Positions 18,067-26,871 of a stretch of 54,984 nucleotides of DNA are shown piece by piece. The stretch comes from Oscillospiraceae bacterium (GTDB lineage: Bacteria; Bacillota; Clostridia; Oscillospirales; Oscillospiraceae): positions 1-54,984 of the forward strand of contig SVMK01000005.1 in NCBI GenBank assembly GCA_015067465.1, read 5' to 3'. The notes under the pieces were generated by a model. That model saw only the letters and a list, made by a program, of their open reading frames with translations, was not told the origin of the DNA and did not search any database. Position numbers and translations under genes: made by a program. Numbering within the stretch: position 1 is the first letter of the stretch; each line of letters starts with the position of its first letter.

Positions 18067-19272
18067 TTATCCGTAAACCACCTGACCGTTTTTCACGGTC
18101 AGCAAACATTTTGCAAAAACCGTTTCTCCCGCAAAGGGCGTTGCTCGCCCCATGGACAGAAATTCTTCCGGGTCCACGCGGTATTGCGCGTTGAGATCCC
18201 AAACGGAAAAATCGTTGCCGAGCGGTATGTTGAAGCGTTCTCTCGGATTGGCGCTGAGCAGCGCGGCAAGTTTTTCCTTTGTAATGATGTTTTTCTTCAC
18301 CAAATGCGTATAAAGCACAGGCAGCGCCGTTTCCAGCCCAACGATGCCAAACGCACTGCCTGCCAGCCCGCGCGATTTTTCCTCCGCGGAGTGGGGAGCG
18401 TGATCCGTTGCGATCATGTCAATCGTTCCGTCAAGCACCCCTTCGATCAGCGCTTCACGGTCCGCGCGTCCGCGCAGAGGCGGGTTCATCTTAAACCGTC
18501 CGTCTTCCTGCAGATCGCCGTCATCCATCACAAGATAGTGCGGCGCCGTTTCGCAGGTAACGTCCACGCCCTCGGCCTTTGCGCTGCGGATAAGCGCAAC
18601 GCTCTGCTTCGTTGAAATATGGCAGACATGGTAGGCGCATCCGGTTTCCCGGGCAAGGCGCAAATCGCGCTCGATCTGCTGCCATTCGCTCTCGGCGCAA
18701 ATGCCCTTGTGTCCGTGGGCAGCGGCATAGTCGCCCGCATGAATATAGCCGCCGCGCAAAAGCTCGTTCACCTCGCAGTGCGCCACGATCATTTTTCCGA
18801 GCGCCCTCGCGCGCTCCATCGCCTCGCGCATCATGCTCTCGCTCTGAACGCCCTTTCCGTCATCGGAAAAGGCAATCACATCCGCCGCCACGCCTTCCAT
18901 ATCGGCAAGCGCTTCGCCCCGCTCGCCAACCGTGATGGCAGCGTAGGGAAAAACGTCGATGCAGGCGCTTTGTGCGATCAGCTCCGTCTGTACCCGAAGG
19001 TGCGCGGGACAGTCCGGCACGGGATCAAGATTCGGCATCGTGCAAACCGCGGTGTAGCCGCCGCGCGCCGCCGATTTTGTGCCGGTTCGGATGGTTTCTT
19101 TATAAGAAAAACCCGGCTCGCGAAAATGCACATGCACATCGCAAAAGCCGGGAAAGACAGTGTATTCAGGGGAATTGAGCGCAGAAACAGAACGCGCGGC
19201 AATCTCGGCGCAGAAAGGTGCGCCGGAAACGCCGGACAGGCCGATTTTTTCGCATTTGTCGAACACCGTCAT
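18067..19272 (-). CDS. pyrC: Dihydroorotase
   Basis: Cyclises carbamoyl-aspartate to dihydroorotate. It is a 401-residue amidohydrolase. The metal-site DVHVHFREPG is at 45-54 (H47, H49), with AHCEVNELLRGG and CHISTKQSV for later His ligands and MIATDHAPHSAEEK carrying the catalytic Asp. The N-terminal beta-part before the HxH motif is short (about 45 residues against 55-60 usual), so part of the small sandwich domain may be reduced. It is the first gene of the operon; GGAGGAGG precedes the ATG. Confidence 0.93.
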   Translation of the reverse strand: MTVFDKCEKIGLSGVSGAPFCAEIAARSVSALNSPEYTVFPGFCDVHVHFREPGFSYKETIRTGTKSAARGGYTAVCTMPNLDPVPDCPAHLRVQTELIAQSACIDVFPYAAITVGERGEALADMEGVAADVIAFSDDGKGVQSESMMREAMERARALGKMIVAHCEVNELLRGGYIHAGDYAAAHGHKGICAESEWQQIERDLRLARETGCAYHVCHISTKQSVALIRSAKAEGVDVTCETAPHYLVMDDGDLQEDGRFKMNPPLRGRADREALIEGVLDGTIDMIATDHAPHSAEEKSRGLAGSAFGIVGLETALPVLYTHLVKKNIITKEKLAALLSANPRERFNIPLGNDFSVWDLNAQYRVDPEEFLSMGRATPFAGETVFAKCLLTVKNGQVVYG

Positions 19273-19311
19273 CGCTGTTTCCTCCTCCGTTTTTTACATA
19301 ATTGATATAAT

Positions 19312-19336
19312 AAAAACCTTGTCGAAACCGGCAAGG
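19312..19336 (-). terminator. Attenuator terminator of the pyr operon
   Basis: On the minus strand CCUUG (19336-19332) pairs with CAAGG (19321-19317), with extra CG/CG pairs inside, followed by five U. It lies 40 bases before pyrC. Its 5' arm, read as CUUGCCG (19335-19329), is also complementary to CGGCAAG (19400-19394) inside the PyrR-type element, giving a mutually exclusive antiterminator. Confidence 0.78.
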
Positions 19337-19387
19337 ATATATAAGAAAACCGGCAATGAAGCATTGCCCATTGCGCGCTCAACATAT

Positions 19388-19417
19388 GTCCATCTTGCCG
19401 ACCTCGCAGGATCGCCT
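19388..19417 (-). promoter_or_regulatory. PyrR-binding element (anti-antiterminator) in the pyr leader
   Basis: The leader contains AUCCUGCGAGGUC followed by GGCAAGAUGG, resembling the PyrR-binding stem-loops of Firmicutes pyr mRNAs (UCC-x-G-x-GAGG core). PyrR with UMP would hold this stem, freeing the downstream terminator arm and stopping transcription when UMP is high. pyrR itself is not in the window. Identified by pattern, not by covariance search. Confidence 0.75.
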
Positions 19418-19435
19418 TAAAGATTTATTGCTACA

Positions 19436-19464
19436 AGTATAGTCAGCCGCCCCCGGTTTGTCAA
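19436..19464 (-). promoter_or_regulatory. Consensus SigA promoter of the pyr operon
   Basis: TTGACA (19464-19459) and TATACT (19441-19436) are separated by exactly 17 bases. This near-perfect promoter suggests strong initiation with control left to the attenuator downstream. Confidence 0.88.
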
Positions 19465-19522
19465 CAGGCAATTCCGTCAAATCAGCAGCGCATTTTGTGC
19501 GCTGTTTCGGCAAAAAACACGC

Positions 19523-20086
19523 TTATTCCAAAGCGGCATACTCCTCCGGCGTGTTCACATTCGTGAGCATGCGCGAAATGCCCGCCGCACCCAGCCTGTC
19601 GAAGTTTACATAACGTACATCCAGCTGTTCAAACAGTGCTTTGAAAGAACGTTTTCCGGACGCAAGGCATGCCTGCGCCGCCGGAGCGCAGCTGCGGCCG
19701 TAAACCGCGAAAAGCGGCTCATCGCGCCCGTCCGCACCGCGGAGCACGCAGGCATCCGCAGCGCCGCGAAGCGCAGCCAGCCGCCGCGCCGCCGCAGGTT
19801 CGCCGCAGGGCAGGTCCGTCGCGGTAAGAAAAATCTCAGCTGCATCCGTTTGGGAAAAGGCAGCAACAATTCCGTTGAGCGGCCCCTCGCCGGGAAAGGG
19901 ATCGGTCAATTCCAAAGCGCCGCGAAGCGGAAATCGCCCCGCCTCATTGACGGAAACCGCAACTTCACCCAGCACGGCATATTTGTCGATCAGATGCTGC
20001 AGCATGGTGGTGCCGCCATAGGGCAAAAGCGCCTTGTCCCGCCCCATGCGGCGCGAAGCGCCGCCGCTGAGTATCACCGTAAGCAT
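19523..20086 (-). CDS. mobA: Molybdenum cofactor guanylyltransferase-like protein
   Basis: MobA attaches GMP to molybdopterin to make the guanine dinucleotide cofactor. The 187-residue protein has the nucleotidyltransferase signature LSGGASRRMGRDKALLPYGG at 6-25 and a TATDLPCGEP metal motif near 94-103, and ends with VNTPEEYAALE, typical of MobA. I chose ATG at 20084-20086; the longer open frame would run through the promoter region. The ribosome site (GGAGC) is modest. No other molybdenum-cofactor gene is in the window. It could be another small NTP transferase of the same fold, but the motif set best fits MobA. Confidence 0.8.
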   Translation of the reverse strand: MLTVILSGGASRRMGRDKALLPYGGTTMLQHLIDKYAVLGEVAVSVNEAGRFPLRGALELTDPFPGEGPLNGIVAAFSQTDAAEIFLTATDLPCGEPAAARRLAALRGAADACVLRGADGRDEPLFAVYGRSCAPAAQACLASGKRSFKALFEQLDVRYVNFDRLGAAGISRMLTNVNTPEEYAALE

Positions 20087-20152
20087 CCGTTGCTCCGCCT
20101 CCTTTTCCCGCTGCAATTTCTGCGCTTTATTATACCACGCATCTGGGCGTAT

Positions 20153-20180
20153 TTGCAATTTCTTTATAATATGGTATGAT
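20153..20180 (+). promoter_or_regulatory. Probable promoter of recG
   Basis: TTGCAA (20153-20158) and TATGAT (20175-20180) are 16 bases apart in the A+T-rich gap between mobA and recG, 31 bases before the recG GTG. Moderate match. Confidence 0.55.
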
Positions 20181-20211
20181 GTAACGGCAAAGAAAGCGGG
20201 GTGAACCAACC

Positions 20212-22266
20212 GTGGCAGAAACGGACAAAGAAGTAAGATACCTCAAAGGCGTTGGCGAAGCACGCGCAAAAGCGCTCGGCAAGCTCGGCATCCATACCCT
20301 GCGCGACCTGATCGTATATTTCCCCCGCAGCTATGAAGACCGCACGCAGTTTTCTCCCATTATGGCAGCACCGCTGGACACGCCCGTGTGCATCCGCGCC
20401 ATGGTTGCAAACACCCCAACGCTCGCCCGCGTCAAGCGCGGCATGCATTTGGTGAAGCTGCGCGCCGTGGACGAAAGCGGCAGCGTGGACATCACATATT
20501 TCAACCAAACCTGGATTCGTGACCAGCTCAAACCCGGCGAGACCTATATTTTCTACGGCAAACTCTCCGGAACGCTTACCCACCGCAGCATGGCAAATCC
20601 GGACTGGGAGCCGGAAGTGCGCGAAGGACAGAAAACCGGCAGAATCCTGCCGAAATATCCGCTTTGCAGCGGCGTGAGCAACAAGCAGCTCATGGGCTAT
20701 ATCCGAACCGCGCTTGACGTATCGCAGGGCGATGTTCCCGACAGTCTGCCCGAGCGCATCCGGGAGCAGTTTGGCCTGGTTCAGGCTCGCTACGCCTACG
20801 AAAACATACACTTCCCTGCCGACTACGGCGCACTGGAGCTGGCGCGGCGGCGGCTGATTTTTGAGGAACTTTTCATTCTGGGCTGCGCTATGGGCCGCCT
20901 GCGCGGCGCGCGGCAGGGGTTGACCGGCGCGCTCATCCCCGCGCGCGATATGTCGGAATTCTATGCTGCGCTTCCCTTTGTTCCCACCGGCGCGCAGCGC
21001 CGGGCCGTGCATGACGCGCTGGACGACATGGCTTCCGGACGACCGATGAACCGTTTGGTGCAGGGCGATGTCGGCAGCGGAAAAACCCTCGTTGCCGCAG
21101 CCTGCGCCTGGGCAATCTGCGCTGCAGGAAAGCAAACGGCCTTCATGGCGCCAACGGAGATTCTCGCCGAGCAGCACCTTGAAACGCTGCGCGGCTTCAC
21201 CGCCGTATTCGGGCTGCGGGTTGAAAAACTCACCGGCAGCATGACCGCGAAGGAAAAACGCGAAACAAAAGCCGCACTCGCCGCAGGCGAAATCGATATC
21301 ATTGTCGGCACCCACGCACTCATCACCGGCGATGTGGAATTTTCCGATCTCGGGCTTGTCATCACCGACGAGCAGCACCGTTTCGGCGTGAACCAGCGAA
21401 GCGCGCTTGCCGCAAAATCGCAAACGCCGCATGTGCTTGTCATGTCCGCAACGCCAATCCCCCGCACGCTGGCGCTCATCATCTACGGCGATCTTGACGT
21501 TTCCGTAATCGACGAACTTCCGCCGGGACGGCAGAAAGTTGATACGTTCACCGTGGACGAAAGCTACCGCACAAGGCTTTACGGCTTCATCGAAAAGCTT
21601 GTTGCCGAAGGGCGGCAGGTGTTTGTCGTTTGTCCGATGGTGGAGGAAAACGAAGAATACGATCCCTCGCTCAAATCCGCCGTGGAGCATGCGCAGGAGC
21701 TGAGCGCAGCTTTTCCCTCGCTCAATGTCGGCTGCATCCACGGCAAAATGAAAGCCCGCGACAAGGACGCCGTAATGGCGGACACGCTGGCGGGCAAAAT
21801 CAATATTCTTGTGTCTACAACGGTGATCGAAGTTGGCGTGGATGTTCCGAACGCCGCGCTGATGGTGATTGAAAACGCCGAGCGCTTCGGGTTGAGTCAG
21901 CTTCACCAGCTGCGCGGCCGCGTAGGACGCGGTCAGTTCAAAAGCTGGTGCATCCTTATCTCCAACGCAACCAACAAAGAAGCCAGGCAGCGTTTGCAGG
22001 CCATGTGCGACACCAACGACGGCTTCAAAATCAGCGAGGAGGACTTGCGCCTTCGCGGCCCCGGTGACTTCTTCGGACAGCGTCAGCACGGTCTGCCGGA
22101 GATGCACATCGCCGATCTCTGCGGCGATATGTCCACCCTGCAAACGGCGCAGGAGGCGGCAAAGCAGCTGCTTGCGCGCGATCCGGCGCTTGCGATGCCG
22201 GAAAACGCCCGTCTGGCAGCGCAGGTGGATCGGCTTCTGGAAAACAGTCTCGGCGCAATCAGTTGA
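20212..22266 (+). CDS. recG: ATP-dependent DNA helicase RecG
   Basis: RecG reverses stalled replication forks and branch-migrates Holliday junctions. The 684-residue protein has an N-terminal wedge/OB region (LKGVGEARAKALGKLGI with helix-hairpin residues near 11-27), Walker A GDVGSGKT at 285-292, DEQH at 386-389, SATPIPRTLAL and the C-terminal QLRGRVGRG of superfamily 2. The start is GTG with GCGGGGTGA upstream. It is on the plus strand alone, divergent from mobA, and ends at a bidirectional terminator shared with rpsU. Confidence 0.96.
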   Translation: MAETDKEVRYLKGVGEARAKALGKLGIHTLRDLIVYFPRSYEDRTQFSPIMAAPLDTPVCIRAMVANTPTLARVKRGMHLVKLRAVDESGSVDITYFNQTWIRDQLKPGETYIFYGKLSGTLTHRSMANPDWEPEVREGQKTGRILPKYPLCSGVSNKQLMGYIRTALDVSQGDVPDSLPERIREQFGLVQARYAYENIHFPADYGALELARRRLIFEELFILGCAMGRLRGARQGLTGALIPARDMSEFYAALPFVPTGAQRRAVHDALDDMASGRPMNRLVQGDVGSGKTLVAAACAWAICAAGKQTAFMAPTEILAEQHLETLRGFTAVFGLRVEKLTGSMTAKEKRETKAALAAGEIDIIVGTHALITGDVEFSDLGLVITDEQHRFGVNQRSALAAKSQTPHVLVMSATPIPRTLALIIYGDLDVSVIDELPPGRQKVDTFTVDESYRTRLYGFIEKLVAEGRQVFVVCPMVEENEEYDPSLKSAVEHAQELSAAFPSLNVGCIHGKMKARDKDAVMADTLAGKINILVSTTVIEVGVDVPNAALMVIENAERFGLSQLHQLRGRVGRGQFKSWCILISNATNKEARQRLQAMCDTNDGFKISEEDLRLRGPGDFFGQRQHGLPEMHIADLCGDMSTLQTAQEAAKQLLARDPALAMPENARLAAQVDRLLENSLGAIS

Positions 22267-22304
22267 GCTGCGCTCCCTGCAGCCAAATACCGCTTTCACA
22301 AAAA

Positions 22305-22333
22305 ACAACCCCTGACAAGTTGTCAGGGGTTGT
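22305..22333. terminator. Bidirectional terminator between recG and rpsU
   Basis: A perfect 13-base-pair stem (ACAACCCCTGACA and its complement, 3-base loop) has a T-rich tail on the plus side and an A-run before it, giving a U-tract on the minus side. It serves both convergent genes. Confidence 0.9.
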
Positions 22334-22343
22334 TTATTTACAA

Positions 22344-22529
22344 TCAATAGAAACGCTTGTTCTTGTTCTTGCGGGCAGCTTCGCTCTTCTTGCGGCGCTT
22401 CACGCTGGGGCTCTGATAGAACTCCTTCTTGCGCAGATCGGCCAAGACGCCGGACTTTGCACAGCTGCGCTTGAAACGCTTCAGTGCGTTGTCCAGAGAC
22501 TCGTTCTCTTTCACATAAATCTCAGACAT
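22344..22529 (-). CDS. rpsU: 30S ribosomal protein S21
   Basis: Small-subunit protein that helps early steps of initiation. It has 61 residues, [29 protein letters not shown], then the arginine/lysine-rich tail [18 protein letters not shown] that contacts 16S rRNA. ATG at 22527-22529 follows a GGAGGGAGGG ribosome site; 16 extra upstream codons in frame are not part of the family. It lies at the end of the leuS group but has its own consensus promoter. Confidence 0.97.
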   Translation of the reverse strand: MSEIYVKENESLDNALKRFKRSCAKSGVLADLRKKEFYQSPSVKRRKKSEAARKNKNKRFY

Positions 22530-22598
22530 ATATTTTTCCCTCCCTCCAAATACGTCGTTAGACGCTTTCAGGACCATAAATCATGGCTTAACAAAGGC

Positions 22599-22627
22599 AT
22601 TATAATTGTTTTATCCTGCTTTGTCAA
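22599..22627 (-). promoter_or_regulatory. Consensus promoter of rpsU
   Basis: TTGACA (22627-22622) and TATAAT (22604-22599) are exactly 17 bases apart, a perfect SigA match, placed right after the leuS stop codon. It gives rpsU strong independent expression. Confidence 0.92.
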
Positions 22628-22630
22628 CAA

Positions 22631-25138
22631 TTACTTTGCAGGTTTCAGGATCAAATTGACAAGTTTGTTCTTGACAATGATGGTCTTGACAACCTCCATG
22701 CCCTCTTTCATTTTTGCGATTTTCTCGTTTGCATAGACAATGCTCAGAACGGTTTCGTCATCGGCATCCATGGGGATCACAACCGTTGCACGGAGCTTGC
22801 CGTTAACCTGAACCGCAATCTCCTTCTCGCTTTCAACCGTCTTGCTCTCATCATACACGGGCCAGTCATTCTGCATTGCCATCTTGCCGGAAGCCGCAGC
22901 AAAACCGGTAAGTTCCCACATCTCCTCAACCATGTGCGGAGCAAAGGGAGAAAGCATCAGCATCAGATAGCGCAGATCGCCTTTCGTGCAGCCATTGGCA
23001 TAGAACTCGTTCACCATCGTCATCAGTGCGGCAATGGCCGTGTTCATCTTCAGAGAGTCGATATCGTCGGTAACTTTCTTGATGGTCTTGTGGATGATGG
23101 GTTCGTTCTTTGCAGAGGGCTTGTCATCGTCCGCGCAGAGGTCCATCAGATTCCAGCAGCGGTCAAGGAACTTCTTGCAGCCGCGCACTGCATTGGTCGA
23201 CCATGTCGCGGTCTTTTCAAAGTCGCCGATAAACATGATGTAAAGGCGCAGCGTGTCGGCGCCGAACTCGTTGACAACATCGTCGGGATTGACAACATTG
23301 CCCAGAGATTTGCTCATCTTAACGCTCTGGCGGGTTGCCATGGAGCCGTATTTTTCAATCAGAGCCTGCTTTTCCTCTTCGGTTTCCACATTGCCGATGT
23401 AGTGCGGGTTCTGGCCGAGGATCATGCCGTGGCTGGTGCGCTTGGCATAAGGCTCCTTGGTGTGGGCCACGCCGATATCGTAGAGGAACTTGTGCCAGAA
23501 ACGGCTGTAGAGCAGATGCAGCGTGGTGTGCTCCATGCCGCCGTTGTACCAGTCAACGGGGCCCCAGTATTCTTCCGCTTCCTTGCTGACGAGCGCCTTG
23601 TCGTTGTCAGCGTCCATATAGCGAAGGAAATACCAGCTCGAGCCGGCCCAGTTGGGCATCGTGTCGGTTTCGCGCTTTGCCGGACCGCCGCAGCAGGGGC
23701 AAGTGGTGTTCACCCAGTCGGTCATCTTGGCAAGGGGGCTCTCACCGTCGTCCGTGGGCTCATAGCTCTCAACATTGGGCAGTTCCAGCGGCAGCTGGTC
23801 TTCGGGAATGGCAACCCAGCCGCATTTTTCGCAGTTGACAAGGGGAATCGGCTCGCCCCAGTAGCGCTGGCGGGAGAAAACCCAGTCACGCAGTTTGTAG
23901 TTGGTCTTGAGTTTGCCGAAGCCCTGCTCCACGCAATACTGCTTCATGGCGGGGATCGCTTCCTTCACGGTCATGCCGTTGAGGAAGCCGGAGTTCACCA
24001 TGATCGCACTGTCATCTTTTGCAACAAAGGCTTCCTTCGTAATATCGCCGCCGGCAACAACCTCAACGATCGGCAGGCCAAACGCGGTTGCGAAGTCCCA
24101 GTCGCGCTGGTCGTGACCGGGAACGCCCATAACGATGCCGGTACCGTAGCCCATGAGGACATAGTCGGAAACAAACATCGGCAGCGCCTTGCCGGTTACG
24201 GGGTTGATGATCTCAATACCGTCGAGCTTAACGCCGGTCTTTTCCTTGTTCAGTTCGCCGCGCTCAAAGTCGCTCTTTTTGGAAGCGGCTTCCTTGTACG
24301 CCACAACGTCGGCCCAGTTGCCGATGCGGTCTTTCCACTTCTCAAGCAGCGGATGCTCCGGAGAAATGACCACATAGGTCGTACCGTAAAGCGTGTCGGC
24401 ACGCGTGGTGTAAACGGTGATTTCATCGGGGGTGTTGGTTTTAAAGGTGATCTCGCAGCCGGTGGAACGGCCGATCCAGTTTTTCTGCTGGGTTTTCACA
24501 CGCTCGATATAGTCAAGCTCATCCAGATCGTCGATCAGGCGGTCGGCATACTTGGTGATGGCGAGCATCCACTGGCTCTTCTCCTTGCGGACAACGGGAG
24601 CACCGCAGCGCTCGCAAACGCCTTCCACAACCTCTTCGTTTGCAAGAACAACCTTGCAGGAGGTGCACCAGTTCACGCTCATGGTTGCCTTATAGGCAAG
24701 GTCTCTCTTGAAAAACTGCAGGAAAATCCACTGCGTCCACTTATAGTAAGAGGGGTCGGAGGTGTTCACGCAGCGGTCCCAGTCAAAGCCGTAGCCCAGC
24801 ATTTTGAGCTGACGGGTAAAGTTTTCAACGTTGTCGTGGGTAACTTTTGCGGGGTGGATGTGGTTTTTAATCGCGTAGTTCTCCGTCGGCAGTCCGAACG
24901 CATCGTAGCCGATGGGGTTGAGGACATTGAAGCCCTGCATGCGCTTTTTGCGGCAAATCACGTCCATCGCAGTAAAGGGGCGGGGATGGCCCACGTGCAA
25001 ACCTGCGGCAGAGGGATACGGGAACTCGATCAGACCGTAAAACTTCGGCTTGTCGCTGCCGGTGATTGCTGCATAAGGCTTTGTTTCTTCCCAGTTAGCC
25101 TGCCATTTCTTTTCAATTTCGGAAAAATTGTACTTCAT
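22631..25138 (-). CDS. leuS: Leucyl-tRNA synthetase
   Basis: Charges tRNA-Leu. It is an 835-residue class I synthetase. HVGHPRPF at 48-55 is the HIGH motif, and KMSKSLGNVVNPDD near 610-625 is the KMSKS loop. A zinc-type CTSCKVVLANEEVVEGVCERCG region and a CP1 editing domain are present. The length is slightly below the roughly 800-880 family mean and looks complete. The gap upstream to rsfS is 88 bases and holds no T-box leader, so expression probably comes from the upstream operon. Confidence 0.97.
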   Translation of the reverse strand: MKYNFSEIEKKWQANWEETKPYAAITGSDKPKFYGLIEFPYPSAAGLHVGHPRPFTAMDVICRKKRMQGFNVLNPIGYDAFGLPTENYAIKNHIHPAKVTHDNVENFTRQLKMLGYGFDWDRCVNTSDPSYYKWTQWIFLQFFKRDLAYKATMSVNWCTSCKVVLANEEVVEGVCERCGAPVVRKEKSQWMLAITKYADRLIDDLDELDYIERVKTQQKNWIGRSTGCEITFKTNTPDEITVYTTRADTLYGTTYVVISPEHPLLEKWKDRIGNWADVVAYKEAASKKSDFERGELNKEKTGVKLDGIEIINPVTGKALPMFVSDYVLMGYGTGIVMGVPGHDQRDWDFATAFGLPIVEVVAGGDITKEAFVAKDDSAIMVNSGFLNGMTVKEAIPAMKQYCVEQGFGKLKTNYKLRDWVFSRQRYWGEPIPLVNCEKCGWVAIPEDQLPLELPNVESYEPTDDGESPLAKMTDWVNTTCPCCGGPAKRETDTMPNWAGSSWYFLRYMDADNDKALVSKEAEEYWGPVDWYNGGMEHTTLHLLYSRFWHKFLYDIGVAHTKEPYAKRTSHGMILGQNPHYIGNVETEEEKQALIEKYGSMATRQSVKMSKSLGNVVNPDDVVNEFGADTLRLYIMFIGDFEKTATWSTNAVRGCKKFLDRCWNLMDLCADDDKPSAKNEPIIHKTIKKVTDDIDSLKMNTAIAALMTMVNEFYANGCTKGDLRYLMLMLSPFAPHMVEEMWELTGFAAASGKMAMQNDWPVYDESKTVESEKEIAVQVNGKLRATVVIPMDADDETVLSIVYANEKIAKMKEGMEVVKTIIVKNKLVNLILKPAK

Positions 25139-25226
25139 TTCAAACTCTCTCTTGTATTTTAAAATATATTTAAGCTGAAATCCGTAACTGCCCCACGGGC
25201 GAAAGCGCGCCGCTTATCCGCTGCAC

Positions 25227-25589
25227 TTACTCGCCGGGGCAAAGCAGGGCAGAGATGTCGATTTCCTCTGCGTCCGCCCAAAGGCGCTCAAGATTATAAA
25301 ATGCGCGCGTTTCGTCCATAAACAGATGAACCACCACGCAGCCAAAGTCCAGCAGCACCCAGCCGCCGCTGCGGTATCCTTCGCGATGGAGCTTTGGCTC
25401 GCCGTGCGCCTCCATAACCGCTTCCGTTTCGTCGGCAAGGGTTTTGATCTGGGTTGTGGAGGTTGCGGTGCAAAGCACAAAATAGTCTGCCAGCACGGTC
25501 ACATCCGTGGTGCGGAGCAGCTTGATGTCATGCGCCATCTTGCGGTCAAGCGTTTTGACAATGAGTTCTGCAATTTCCTTCGGTGTCAT
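25227..25589 (-). CDS. rsfS: Ribosome silencing factor RsfS
   Basis: Binds protein uL14 on the 50S subunit and blocks subunit joining under starvation. The 120-residue protein has the DUF143/Iojap pattern: DIKLLRTTDVTVLADYFVLCTATSTTQIK, then HREGYRSGGWVLLDFGCVVVHLFMDETRAFYNLERLWADAEEI. ATG at 25587-25589 has AAAGGA seven bases upstream; an ATG five codons earlier lies over that ribosome site and is less likely. It sits between the LCP gene and leuS, as in many Clostridia. Confidence 0.94.
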   Translation of the reverse strand: MTPKEIAELIVKTLDRKMAHDIKLLRTTDVTVLADYFVLCTATSTTQIKTLADETEAVMEAHGEPKLHREGYRSGGWVLLDFGCVVVHLFMDETRAFYNLERLWADAEEIDISALLCPGE

Positions 25590-25626
25590 ATTGTGTCCTT
25601 TCATGTAGGTTTCTAACTATGATTTG

Positions 25627-26871
25627 TTATCCGACATACTCACTGAAATCGTAAAAAGAGGTCACCGGCAGCTCATCTCCCGAGGTGGAGGTGGCACCGC
25701 CGAGCTTGTTGGCCTGCAAAATATTCAGGTTGTCCGCCGTGATGATCCGATGATAGGGATTGAGATAATCGTTGACGATGCCAACCCATTCATCAATATC
25801 AACTTCCAGATACGAGCCGCCGCGAATGGAAATGCCCGTGCCCGGCAGGGTGTGGAAGCGGATGTTTTCCTTGTCCATCTGCAGGAATTCACGCACAAAA
25901 AACGCAATGTTGCTCGCGGTCAGGTCGGTGCGCACATTTTCACGGAAAATTTCTATGGCGTTGTCAAGATTTGGGATGTTGCCGAGCGTGAGGAACTGAC
26001 CGGCCATGCACATCAGGAAATCCTGCTGCGTTGCTATTCTGCCCAAATCGCCGTTGGCGTAACCCGTGTTGTCGTTGCCCATGCGGAAACGCAGAACTTT
26101 CACCGCATTTTCACCGTTGAGCAACTGATATCCCTGCGGAATATGGATGCTGAGATCCTGCGTGGGATCATCATAGTCCATATCACGTGGAACATTGTAA
26201 TACACGCCGCCAATGCAGTCAACCAGTTTTTGAACCACCTTGATGTCCACAATTGCATAGCAATCCGGCGTGAAACCAATCAGATTTCCGAGGTGAGGCA
26301 GGAATCGTTCCACCTCGTTTCGCTCGGAAGCAAGAACGGTGTTGAGCTTCTTCACGCCCCAGCTGACATTGACAAGCGTGTCGCGCGGGATATTGACAAG
26401 ATCCAGCGTTCCTGCATCGGTATCCATGCGTCCCACAAGGATGGTGTCCGTATTGGCCTTGAACTGGTCATAAGCCAGCACAACAAAGGTGTAGCAATTT
26501 TCCTTGCGTCCGGTGGGCTGCTCGGTAGCCTCCGGCTGCGGCGTTTCTTCGGGCGTGTCCGTTTCTTCCGGCAGCACCGGTCCCGGTGTTTCCGGCACGG
26601 GGGTGGAAACGGCAGGCTTCACCGTGGGCTGCACGATGGGACCGTTGTCCGGCGTTTCGGGCGGCTTTTCCCAAATGGAATACACCAGCAGTCCGAGCAG
26701 CAGAAGCAAAATCAGCGACCCGACGATAATCAGCGGCAGGCGCAGTCGGCGCCAAATCGGCGCATTCAGCCACGCCAAAGGCATCTTATTCGGCTTTTCC
26801 GCCGCGGTTGTGCCTTTTTTCGGCACAGCAGCGGCCCGTTCGCGTTTTCCGGTATCTCCAAACAGTTTCAT
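25627..26871 (-). CDS. LytR-CpsA-Psr (LCP) family cell-wall glycopolymer ligase
   Basis: LCP proteins attach teichoic-acid or capsule polymers to peptidoglycan from lipid carriers. The 414-residue protein has a basic N-terminal cytoplasmic part, one membrane segment at about 45-66 (PLIIVGSLILLLLLGLLVYSI), a Pro/Thr/Glu-rich linker at about 69-125 and an extracellular LCP domain. The domain has ILVGRMDTDAGTLDLVNIPRDTLVN, where the IPRDT Arg/Asp contact the pyrophosphate, and a later DLGRIATQQDF block with another Arg. The ATG abuts the nadD-yqeK stop with no gap. Confidence 0.92.
   Translation of the reverse strand: MKLFGDTGKRERAAAVPKKGTTAAEKPNKMPLAWLNAPIWRRLRLPLIIVGSLILLLLLGLLVYSIWEKPPETPDNGPIVQPTVKPAVSTPVPETPGPVLPEETDTPEETPQPEATEQPTGRKENCYTFVVLAYDQFKANTDTILVGRMDTDAGTLDLVNIPRDTLVNVSWGVKKLNTVLASERNEVERFLPHLGNLIGFTPDCYAIVDIKVVQKLVDCIGGVYYNVPRDMDYDDPTQDLSIHIPQGYQLLNGENAVKVLRFRMGNDNTGYANGDLGRIATQQDFLMCMAGQFLTLGNIPNLDNAIEIFRENVRTDLTASNIAFFVREFLQMDKENIRFHTLPGTGISIRGGSYLEVDIDEWVGIVNDYLNPYHRIITADNLNILQANKLGGATSTSGDELPVTSFYDFSEYVG

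Noticed and set aside
15012-18194. Plus-strand open frame of about 1,060 codons opposite carB
   Set aside because: Antisense shadow of carB; composition is that of complemented carB codons and no family motif is visible.
19486-19504. Small hairpin CAGCGCA/TGCGCTG after mobA
   Set aside because: Only seven pairs and no U tract on the mobA strand, so not convincing as a terminator.
20164-22347. Minus-strand open frame of about 727 codons opposite recG
   Set aside because: recG is a clear complete gene on the other strand; the antisense frame has no motif or ribosome site and crosses the terminator.
25139-25226. Possible T-box leader before leuS
   Set aside because: The 88-base gap is too short and shows no specifier stem, T-box sequence or terminator.
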